A program made the translations under genes and the position numbers. The notes under the pieces were generated by a model. That model was not told where the DNA came from, made no database searches, and saw only the letters and a list, made by a program, of their open reading frames with translations. DNA of 64,000 nt from an uncultured Draconibacterium sp. (GTDB taxonomy: Bacteria; Bacteroidota; Bacteroidia; Bacteroidales; Prolixibacteraceae), in NCBI RefSeq assembly GCF_963677565.1, contig NZ_OY781982.1, positions 558,001 through 622,000 on the forward strand, read 5' to 3'. Positions 54,730-62,937 of the stretch are shown here, in pieces (the first letter of the stretch is position 1; every line of letters starts with the position of its first letter).

Positions 54730-56166
54730 TTAAACCTCCAACAGGTTCTCTTTTCCTTCGTTAATCAATTTTAAAACCAACTCGCCAAACAAAGTATTTG
54801 CCCATGCAAACCACGAGCGCGTGAAATTTGCAGGATCATCTTTATGGAAAGTTTCGTGCATAAAACCGGTATCGGCATCGGTATCACGCAAGGTTTTAAT
54901 ACACCAGCTAATTTCTTTATCATCCGAGCTGGTCATGGCACGCATAATAATACTCATTGGCCAAACCATATCGTATCCTACGTGAGGACCGCCAATTCCT
55001 TCGGCAGCTTTTCCTTTAAAGAAATACGGATTGTCTTCGCTCCAAACCAGCTTCCGGGTATTTTGGTAAATTATATCGTCTTTCTCAAGCAATCCGAGAT
55101 ACGGCAAAGCCAGCAAACTTGGAACATTGGCATCGTCCATAAACGTATGATTGCCAAAACCATCAGCCTCAAAAGCATAAACCTTTCCGTATTTTTTATG
55201 CTCAACAATTGCATATTCTTTAATAGCCGCATCCACTTCTTTTGATAGCACCAGACACTCTTTTGCAAAGGCCTTATCGCCTGTAACTTCATTGCTGATC
55301 TCCGCCATTTGTTTCAATGATACTACAGCAAAAATATTTGAAGGAATCAGGAAACCATAGGTCGTTGCATCATCCGATGGTCGGAAAGTTGAGTTGATCA
55401 GACCAACAGGTTTTAGCGGGCGACCGTAACCGTGGTTTGCAACTGTATCTAATTGTTGCGGAGTTTCGCGCTGAAATTTATAAGGTCCCAGACCATCTTT
55501 GCGCTGTTGTTCTTTAAATGTTTTTACAATTAAAGCTGCAGCTTTCTGCCAGTCGGTATCAAAAACACTTTTTTCGCCGGTAGTTTTCCAGTAATTGTAG
55601 GCCAAACGAACGGTATAACACAAGGAGTCAATTTCCCATTTGCGCTCGTGCAAACCGGGTTTCATATCCGTCATATCACTCATCCAGTGCACTTCTTCTT
55701 CCTTTGTTTTATTGAAAGCGTTTGCATAACTATCGAGCAAAACACACTGCGTTTGACGGTGAACAACTCCGGCAAGCAAAGTTTTTAGTTTTTCATCCTG
55801 GTTAGCCAGTGGCATATACGGCCAAACCTGCGCCGTAGAATCGCGCAACCACATGGCATGAATATCGCCGGTAATTACAAAAGTGTCGGGTTTGCCGTTT
55901 AATGTTCCGTGCTCAACTGTTGTGTCCAATGTATTCGGGAAACAGTTTTCGAACATCCAGGCCAGTTTCGGATCCTTGATTTTTGCTTTGGCTGCTGCTA
56001 TTGTTTCTTCTACCGCCTTCGATACAAAATTACGTTCACCGGCTGCTGGGCGATTGCTTACGTAGTTTTTTCTACCTGTCACGGCCCAAACAGACGAACT
56101 TCCGGCAATTCCGATTCCGGCAACTGTTAATGCTCCTGCTTTTATAAAGTCTCTTCTTGTATTCAT
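54730..56166 (-). CDS. GH125 exo-alpha-1,6-mannosidase
   Basis: A 478-residue metal-independent (alpha/alpha)6-barrel mannosidase releasing mannose from alpha-1,6-linked chains. It matches GH125 throughout: FVITGDIHAMWLRDSTAQVWPY at about 96-117, FRPSDDATTYGFLIPSN at 261-277 (catalytic acid Asp265 or Asp266), GGPHVGYDMVWPMS at 392-405 and GFMHETFHKDDP with base Glu438. The N-terminus MNTRRDFIKAGALTVAG carries an RR-x-F-[IL]-K twin-arginine-type signal, so export in folded form to the periplasm is expected. It sits between the sulfatases and GH92, consistent with trimming the backbone after side chains are removed. Confidence 0.96.
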   Translation of the reverse strand: MNTRRDFIKAGALTVAGIGIAGSSSVWAVTGRKNYVSNRPAAGERNFVSKAVEETIAAAKAKIKDPKLAWMFENCFPNTLDTTVEHGTLNGKPDTFVITGDIHAMWLRDSTAQVWPYMPLANQDEKLKTLLAGVVHRQTQCVLLDSYANAFNKTKEEEVHWMSDMTDMKPGLHERKWEIDSLCYTVRLAYNYWKTTGEKSVFDTDWQKAAALIVKTFKEQQRKDGLGPYKFQRETPQQLDTVANHGYGRPLKPVGLINSTFRPSDDATTYGFLIPSNIFAVVSLKQMAEISNEVTGDKAFAKECLVLSKEVDAAIKEYAIVEHKKYGKVYAFEADGFGNHTFMDDANVPSLLALPYLGLLEKDDIIYQNTRKLVWSEDNPYFFKGKAAEGIGGPHVGYDMVWPMSIIMRAMTSSDDKEISWCIKTLRDTDADTGFMHETFHKDDPANFTRSWFAWANTLFGELVLKLINEGKENLLEV

Positions 56167-56198
56167 TTTTATTGGTTTTATTATTATTTCGATGTTAT

Positions 56199-58343
56199 CT
56201 ATTCGGCTAAAATAATTAATTCGTTACCGGTTTTCAGCTGATCGTACGACACAAAATACTCGTCAAGCTGCTTTCCGTCAATGGTAATTTCATCAATCTT
56301 CCTTCCATCATTTCTTCTTTTTATAGTGAATTCTGACTGTTCTCCCAGCTCCAGTTTAACCGATTCAAAAATCGGAACGGAAACAATGTAATCGTCATCA
56401 GCCGGAGAATAGGGATAAATTCCCATGGCAGCAAATACATACCATGCCGACATTTCACCGGCATCGTCCATTCCGCATAGTGCATTTCCCCACTCGCCCA
56501 TTCCGTAAAATCGATTCATAATGCTATCGAGATACATTTGCGATTTTTCCTGTTTGCCGATAAAGGTATACAAATACGGGAAGCTGTGATCGGGCTGGTT
56601 CCCGTGGCAATACTGCCCGATAAAAGACGAAACGTTTCGGGCAATGTGCGAACTGTTCCATGGAATTGAAAACAACGAATCCAGCTTTTCCTCGAATTCC
56701 GCCTCGCTTTTGTATAAGTCAATCAATCCTTTGGTATCGTGTGGTGCAAAAAACGACGACTGCCAGGCATTTGCTTCGCGATACATGTATTCGTAATATG
56801 GATATTCAGCGTTAAAATCTGGTACCCAATCACCATTTTCCAACTTTCCGCGCATTAATCCGGTCGACGGATCGAACAGATTTTTATAGTTCGAAGTGCG
56901 CTTCATTAGCATCTCGTAATCATCCTGTTTCCCCAGTTCTTCGGCAAGAAGTGCGACAGCATAATCATCGTAAGCAAACTCGAGCGTTTTGGTCACGCCG
57001 GCTTTGGCTTTCGACTCTACATGTGGATTTTCTACTTCGGGTGTTGAAATGTAACCTTTTTCCAGATATTCAGCAATGTGCGGACGTGTACCACCTTCTT
57101 TTGTTGCATTGTTTAGCAGCAATTGATAGGCGCTCTGAACATCGTAATTACGAATTCCGCGCAGGTACGAACCGGCAATAAATGGCGCTGCATGGTCGCC
57201 ATGAAAAAAGGTCGGCATAAAACCTGTCTTTTCGCCTTTATCAATCAGCGACTGAATAACATCGGCTGTTACATCGGGCGACAACATACCAAGCAAAACC
57301 AGCTTATTGCGGTAAGTATCCCACAATGAAGGATTGGTATAATAGCGAAATCCTTTATTCACAACTTTTCCGGTTGCATCAGTAAAATCGCCATTTACAT
57401 CACTGCGCAGTGCCGGCCATAAAAACGATCGGTACAACGACGAGTAAAACAACGACTTTTGTTTTTGAGTGCCACCTTCAACCTGAATTTTAGAGAGCAA
57501 ATTTTCCCAGGTTTGAGAAGCTTCACTTTTCACCTGGTCAAAACTTTTTCCGGCTAACTCGGCGTCCAAATTTTGCTTCGCATTTTCGATGCTCACAAAC
57601 GAAAGCGCCAGTTTAAGCTCCAGTGGTTCGTCAGATTCAGTTTCGTTAAAAGAAACAACGGCGACTTCATCTCGTCCGTCGCCGGTTGTTTCAAGGTTTA
57701 CTATGGTCCGGTTGGTTTCGGCATAGAAATATATTTTGTCTCCGGTTTGCTGGAAACCTTTAATAACGTTTTTTCCTTCCGGTTCAATATTCCAGTCGCG
57801 CACCCGCTCGTTCGATTTCGACAGGTTAAAGACTATGCTTTGCGGTTTCCCTTTTGGATACTCGTATTTATGATAACCACAATGCAAAGTGCTTGTCAGC
57901 TCCACATCAATTCCGTAACGATCAAGCTTCACCCGGTAATAACCCGGTTCTGAGGCTTCATTATCGTGATTAAATTCAGAGCCAAAATCAGTTGCAGTAA
58001 AATCTTCAGTTACCGGGAGTACCGGAATATGACAAAGGTTCCAGTGTCCTTTATTGGTATGCGTGAAAGCATAAATTACATTGTCTTCGTATTCGTAACC
58101 GGCTCCGCTGTGCCATTCGGTAATCGGGCTAAGCTGCACCATGGCATTTGGCAAAGAAGCTCCGGGATAAGTTAATCCGGCCCACACGCGCCAATCTTTT
58201 GGTGGATTGTAACCACAATCGAAGCTGTCTTGCAAAGGAGCTGTTCCTAAAAAAGGATTTACATATTGAGTTACTGTTTTCTCTGATTGAGAACAACTAA
58301 TCAGGGTCAGAAAAATGAAGCTAATAAGAACAATCTGTTTCAT
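56199..58343 (-). CDS. GH92 family alpha-mannosidase lipoprotein
   Basis: A 714-residue GH92 enzyme with a lipobox ending at Cys17 and YVNPFLGT starting the beta domain. In the catalytic half the proposed general acid Glu523 lies in YREANAWQSSFFAPHD, the acidic base pair Asp626/Asp627 in GMDDAGEMSAWYV, and the conserved GN-motif reads HGNQPDHSFPYLY (Gln583) where the other GH92 of this window has HGNEPSHH. That segment lies near the substrate and calcium site in the family, so the two enzymes should differ in linkage or leaving-group preference. Gap 32 bases to GH125: same operon. Exo-removal of alpha-linked mannose side chains is the expected job. Confidence 0.95.
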   Translation of the reverse strand: MKQIVLISFIFLTLISCSQSEKTVTQYVNPFLGTAPLQDSFDCGYNPPKDWRVWAGLTYPGASLPNAMVQLSPITEWHSGAGYEYEDNVIYAFTHTNKGHWNLCHIPVLPVTEDFTATDFGSEFNHDNEASEPGYYRVKLDRYGIDVELTSTLHCGYHKYEYPKGKPQSIVFNLSKSNERVRDWNIEPEGKNVIKGFQQTGDKIYFYAETNRTIVNLETTGDGRDEVAVVSFNETESDEPLELKLALSFVSIENAKQNLDAELAGKSFDQVKSEASQTWENLLSKIQVEGGTQKQKSLFYSSLYRSFLWPALRSDVNGDFTDATGKVVNKGFRYYTNPSLWDTYRNKLVLLGMLSPDVTADVIQSLIDKGEKTGFMPTFFHGDHAAPFIAGSYLRGIRNYDVQSAYQLLLNNATKEGGTRPHIAEYLEKGYISTPEVENPHVESKAKAGVTKTLEFAYDDYAVALLAEELGKQDDYEMLMKRTSNYKNLFDPSTGLMRGKLENGDWVPDFNAEYPYYEYMYREANAWQSSFFAPHDTKGLIDLYKSEAEFEEKLDSLFSIPWNSSHIARNVSSFIGQYCHGNQPDHSFPYLYTFIGKQEKSQMYLDSIMNRFYGMGEWGNALCGMDDAGEMSAWYVFAAMGIYPYSPADDDYIVSVPIFESVKLELGEQSEFTIKRRNDGRKIDEITIDGKQLDEYFVSYDQLKTGNELIILAE

Positions 58344-58458
58344 CTCATTAAAATTGTTTATTTCATTTGCATTCGATGTAACTCACGATGAATTTTAATA
58401 TGCTTGTTTAGGAATTTTCACATCTTAAAATTCATGTTCGTTTCATCGTTAATTTGTT

Positions 58459-60447
58459 TTATTCAATTACGGCGGCCCATCCTCCATCGCGAGCTAAATC
58501 GATTTTTAGCGTTTCGCCACTTTTTATATTTTCTGTTACTTTTTTATAATCCATCGCCTGAACTCCTGCATTCAAACCATCCTGAAAAGAAGTGATTATA
58601 TAGTTCTTTCCATCATCTAAAAAATCAAAATCAATTTCAATTGTACGCCCCTCCTCATTGGTAATCGCTCCAATAAACCACTTACTTTTAAAACGCTTTG
58701 CTACTACAAAATACTCACCCACTTTCGCCTCTAAAACTTTCGTCTCGTCCCAAACAACAGGCACACTGGTAATAAAATCGGTGCATTCTTTTTCGCGATA
58801 ATAGTAGAAAGGGTTGTCGGCCAGCATTTGAATTCCACTTTCTAAAACAACGTAAAGCGCAAGTTGATACGCGCGGGTTCCGATACTCACCGGATTGGTA
58901 CGTGTTGATTTGTAATCTTCGGGATGTACTGAATTCATAGCACCGGGAGTAAAATCAGCCGGTCCTACTGCATTTCTTATAAAAGGTATAAACGCATTGT
59001 TTTTGGTTGTAGCACGTCCGCCCCCAATATTCTGTTCCATACCAACAATACCTTCATAGGATAAAATATTTGGTAAAGCACGTTCCATTCCCGCAGGTTT
59101 AAATGCTCCGTGATAGTCAACAAACAACTTGTATTTGGCAGCTTCGCGTGCAATACGCTCATAATAATTAACCATCCACTGGTCGCTGCGGTCCATAAAG
59201 TCGATTTTAACACCGGCAATCCCCCACTCACTAAAAGTCTTAAACAGATCGATATTATTTTCAACGGTCAACCAGGTTAACCAAAGTACAATTTTTACAT
59301 TCTTTGACTGACCATATTTGATCAGTTCAAACAAATCAATAGTTGGATTTGGGGTATAGGGATCGCGTGTGCTTTTAGCCCATCCTTCATCCATAATAAT
59401 GTAAGGAATACCAAAATCAGCTGCAAAATCAATGTAGTATTTGTACGACTCAAGGTTGTATCCCGATTTAAAGTCAACGCCATACAAGCGGGCATCGTGC
59501 CACCACTCCCAACTTACCTGTCCCGGTTTAATCCAATCTGTGTTTCCCAACTCATTCGGACGGGATAATTTGAAGACCATTTCATTTTCAAAGATTTGTT
59601 TGTCATCGCTGCTAATCATGAAAACCCGCCATGGAAAGTTCCGCGATCCTGCAGTTTTTGCAATGTAGTTCGCCTCTTTAATAATCTTCAGACTGCGGTC
59701 TCCATCTTCTCCAAATTCAAGCGGATATTTCGGGAAAGTACTGTTCATAGCATTTCCATCAACACCTTTCATAAACAAACACGGATAGTCGAACAAGTCA
59801 GCTTCTGAAAACAAAATTTTATGATGCTGTTTACTATCAATTAAAATAGGGAGTGTACTCTTGTCCAAACCTTTAGCATCAGCAGTATTCGATTCTATAT
59901 ACGATATTTCATACGATGTTTTGAAAGAACCGGTTGGCGAAAGAATCGCATCAAAAGTAGAAGGAAACTGAAGGTGGACTTCTTCATCCAGTACTTCAAT
60001 GTCTTTATCGCCCAAATTTGTAATAAAACGATAAGCGACGCCATCATTATAAGCCCTGAACTCAACGGAATAATTACCTTTAAATTTGAGTAAAAGAACA
60101 TTGCAATGATTATCAACGACCGCATTTCTCAATGGAACTTCACGATCAATTTGCTCATTGATTGAACTGTATTTCTTTGTGGAAAGTCTTGGATTTTCAC
60201 CCAAAGTCTGATCTTTTAACTGGAGCTCCAAATAGCTCTTTTCCGTCAACAAAAAATTATTGGCACTAATCGAGTAATAAATCTTGTCTGCCAATTCAAT
60301 ACGTACCTTAATGCTATTATCAGGAGATGTAAGCTCCTGAATGCTTCCCTTTGCAAGAACAGAACCGGAAAACAAAGCTACCAATATAAAGAGCATAGGA
60401 AACTTAACAAAGTTGCATAAGTTCAGTGTGAAATCTAATCGTTTCAT
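58459..60447 (-). CDS. GH97 family glycoside hydrolase, retaining type
   Basis: A 662-residue exported enzyme: signal peptide at about 1-32, N-terminal beta domain (about 35-290), a (beta/alpha)8 barrel (about 300-560) and a C-terminal beta domain. In the barrel, VKIDFMDRSDQ places Asp416 where retaining GH97 members carry their nucleophile (Asp415 in BtGH97b), and SYEGIVGMEQ contains Glu465 as likely acid/base. Inverting SusB-type alpha-glucosidases lack that Asp. The predicted activity is therefore retaining, of the alpha-galactosidase type or similar. Its presence suggests a galactose or related side chain on the mannan. It lies 115 bases from GH92 in the same operon. Confidence 0.92.
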   Translation of the reverse strand: MKRLDFTLNLCNFVKFPMLFILVALFSGSVLAKGSIQELTSPDNSIKVRIELADKIYYSISANNFLLTEKSYLELQLKDQTLGENPRLSTKKYSSINEQIDREVPLRNAVVDNHCNVLLLKFKGNYSVEFRAYNDGVAYRFITNLGDKDIEVLDEEVHLQFPSTFDAILSPTGSFKTSYEISYIESNTADAKGLDKSTLPILIDSKQHHKILFSEADLFDYPCLFMKGVDGNAMNSTFPKYPLEFGEDGDRSLKIIKEANYIAKTAGSRNFPWRVFMISSDDKQIFENEMVFKLSRPNELGNTDWIKPGQVSWEWWHDARLYGVDFKSGYNLESYKYYIDFAADFGIPYIIMDEGWAKSTRDPYTPNPTIDLFELIKYGQSKNVKIVLWLTWLTVENNIDLFKTFSEWGIAGVKIDFMDRSDQWMVNYYERIAREAAKYKLFVDYHGAFKPAGMERALPNILSYEGIVGMEQNIGGGRATTKNNAFIPFIRNAVGPADFTPGAMNSVHPEDYKSTRTNPVSIGTRAYQLALYVVLESGIQMLADNPFYYYREKECTDFITSVPVVWDETKVLEAKVGEYFVVAKRFKSKWFIGAITNEEGRTIEIDFDFLDDGKNYIITSFQDGLNAGVQAMDYKKVTENIKSGETLKIDLARDGGWAAVIE

Positions 60448-60514
60448 AGATAGTTGACTTAGGTATTTAAACTAATTTTTACAATAATATTATTCGGGTA
60501 GTCTTCTAACTAAT

Positions 60515-62902
60515 TCAATGTATTAACACCTTTGCATTATAGGATCTGGCTCCGGAAATAACTCGAAAAATATAAACTCCCGGAATGTTGACTGCCGGGG
60601 TAACCGTAATCAGTCCATCCCCTGTTACCGTCTGTGATTCAAAGGATTCAACTAATTGTCCGGATTGGTTGTATAAATAAGCCTCGCTGACTAAACCACT
60701 TTTCTCAGGTATTTTGATCCTTATTTCTGTCCCTAGAGGTGCCGGGTTGGGGAAAATAATCAAAGCGGACTTTTTGTCCTTATTCTCCAATTCGATTACA
60801 GAGGTTGTGATATTTACGGAGCTTAGTGCCACATTCAGAAACGAAGAGGCTGCAGCAGCTTGTCCCATCATGCCAATTTCCGAGGGATTTTCGTTTAATC
60901 TGTTCAGATTCCATTTTCCTTCAGCATCCGAATAACTACTAGCGTAATAACCGCGTTTATCTCTGTTATACGCACTTAAAAAATCCATAATATCAGCTGC
61001 AATCGTATAAAATTTTACATCTGCAGTTTCCCGGAACATATCAAGCAAAGCATCAATCATATCGTCGCCACCCCAAAACGAAATCTCGCTTAAACCCTGT
61101 CCCGGTTTATACCAATGATCAATACAACTTTCCATCATTTCGTGGGCATCATCAAGGTATTTTTGTTCGTTTGTAAGCTGATACAAAAGAATGGCATTTT
61201 GAATAACAACGGTTGTTTGGTAAGCCCGGTAACCACCTCCCCATACCTGATTTCCGTTTACGGTGCCATTCAGCGACCAGTTTCCGTTTTGGTAATAACT
61301 GGCCTGGTTAAACAACTTGGTATTTGAATCTTTAATCATTACCGACAAATCGTTCTCCAACTCGTAATAAGTCAATGCCTCGTTCAGGTAACGTGTATCG
61401 TTTGTATACTGATACAGTTTAGCGGCCGCATAACTGGTGTAATTTACCGACATGGAAAACAACATTCCAAAACCGAGTTGATCTTCATGCTGCGGAATGG
61501 CGAACCGACTGTCGCGAATTTCATTGTTAAACTCGTAAGCAGTTTTCAGATTTTCAAGAGCGATGTCATTCTGAGCCACATCATAAATCATTGAAAACGG
61601 CATCATCAACTGTCCGTTATCATCGTAAAAACGGGTTCCCGTATTTCCCGGCAAAACAGCATAACCGGTTCTTCCGGCATTCGTAACTTTGTACACTTCA
61701 ATTCCCTCCAGGTAGTTAAAAAGGAGGTTTTCATATTTTTCAGGATTAAGTTTCCAGGCATTTGTTAATGCCCGCAACATGTGCGAAGCCGGCCAAACAA
61801 AGCTGGTTGCTTGTTTAAAATTTGATGATTCATCAATCGCTTCGGCATACAAACCATTACTTTTATTATAAAACTCATCATGAATTTTATCCAACAGTTT
61901 CTCGCCAAAATATTGGTATTTGTTATCGTATAAATCAACAGTCACCAACGCCTCAATATCTGCAGCATTAGCACTTGTAGCTTGTATCGAAATTGTATCG
62001 TTTTGATAGCTTGAAGCTTCTGCAAAATAAACCAGATATGCTGAATGATCATCAATTTTCCGGAATGAAAATTCGCCGGGAATTTCGGCTTCAGTCACAC
62101 TCCAATCGGTAATAACTTCGCCGGCAACACTCACCAAAACTGAGTCATATCCACTGTCCAGTATTTTCAGACTTCCGTCTACCAGAATATTGTCTTTTTG
62201 CACCCATTCTGTTCCGGCACCACGTTTTAAGTTATGCTGCGATGTCAGATCCAAAACGGAATCACCCTGTCCTTCATTCAGTAACCAATTGGCTACTAAA
62301 CCATCTTCGGTACCGTTTAGTTGAATGTCTTTATTTAGGTTAATTTCTTCTTCGGTTCGTGCTGTATTCCAGATTCTGAAATCAGATAATTTGCCATCCA
62401 AACGGCGGTCTTTCCACGCCGAACCTTCGCCCATAAAAACGTGATTTCCCGATGCGATCATTGGTTTGCTCAGCGTTCCGTTGCCAACTAAAATACCATC
62501 GATAAAAATACTTACCTCATTATCGGCATTCACAGAAACGGCTACATGCTGCCACATCCCCGTTTTAAGTTGGTTTCCGGTACTTGTTACGGCTTCCCAG
62601 TCTCCGGTTCCAACATTCACTTCTACGTTTCCACTTGAATTGAACCGAAAAGCAAATCCAACCGAACCATTCGCATCGTTCCATGACTCATCAGCCAGAA
62701 TGTAATTCCCTGCCCAGCTGTCAACGAAAATCCGGGTTTCAATAGTAAAATCACCGGAAACATATTCATCAAAAGCTCCGCAATCAATATAACTCTCGGG
62801 TTCTGAAGCATTGAATTTCAAGACATAGGATTTCCCTTTTGCATGCACCGAACATAAAACAATTATCAGAGATGCCAGACAAATAATTACCGATCGTATC
62901 AT
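60515..62902 (-). CDS. LamG plus GH76-like catalytic domain, T9SS substrate
   Basis: A 795-residue secreted protein. ATG at 62902 begins the signal peptide (MIRSVIICLASLIIVLCSVHA); the frame runs to a TTG at 62926. A LamG/concanavalin-like domain covers about 25-230, an Ig-like strand region 240-335, an (alpha/alpha)6 domain 340-700, and a T9SS sorting domain begins near 720 (FPNPAPLG) and ends NAKVLIH. The helical domain aligns with the neighbouring GH76: VWPASHMLRALTNAW against YWPQAHALDVAIDAY, LEGI against YEGV, and FYDDNGQL against FYDDMEWN, so the catalytic acidic pair Asp427/Asp428 is kept. Other GH76 motifs are weakly matched, so it is a distant relative, possibly a separate family. 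Expected to act on alpha-1,6-mannan outside the cell. Confidence 0.8.
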   Translation of the reverse strand: MIRSVIICLASLIIVLCSVHAKGKSYVLKFNASEPESYIDCGAFDEYVSGDFTIETRIFVDSWAGNYILADESWNDANGSVGFAFRFNSSGNVEVNVGTGDWEAVTSTGNQLKTGMWQHVAVSVNADNEVSIFIDGILVGNGTLSKPMIASGNHVFMGEGSAWKDRRLDGKLSDFRIWNTARTEEEINLNKDIQLNGTEDGLVANWLLNEGQGDSVLDLTSQHNLKRGAGTEWVQKDNILVDGSLKILDSGYDSVLVSVAGEVITDWSVTEAEIPGEFSFRKIDDHSAYLVYFAEASSYQNDTISIQATSANAADIEALVTVDLYDNKYQYFGEKLLDKIHDEFYNKSNGLYAEAIDESSNFKQATSFVWPASHMLRALTNAWKLNPEKYENLLFNYLEGIEVYKVTNAGRTGYAVLPGNTGTRFYDDNGQLMMPFSMIYDVAQNDIALENLKTAYEFNNEIRDSRFAIPQHEDQLGFGMLFSMSVNYTSYAAAKLYQYTNDTRYLNEALTYYELENDLSVMIKDSNTKLFNQASYYQNGNWSLNGTVNGNQVWGGGYRAYQTTVVIQNAILLYQLTNEQKYLDDAHEMMESCIDHWYKPGQGLSEISFWGGDDMIDALLDMFRETADVKFYTIAADIMDFLSAYNRDKRGYYASSYSDAEGKWNLNRLNENPSEIGMMGQAAAASSFLNVALSSVNITTSVIELENKDKKSALIIFPNPAPLGTEIRIKIPEKSGLVSEAYLYNQSGQLVESFESQTVTGDGLITVTPAVNIPGVYIFRVISGARSYNAKVLIH

Positions 62903-62937
62903 TTGTTGTGTTATTCTTTTAATCAAACCTGATCCGA

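Noticed and set aside
56595..56597. Gln583 of the operon GH92 read as loss of the catalytic acid, which would imply mannose-phosphate uncapping
   Set aside because: The spacing of about 104 residues to the Asp pair points to Glu523 in EANAWQ as the acid, and that Glu is intact; Gln583 is in a different motif.
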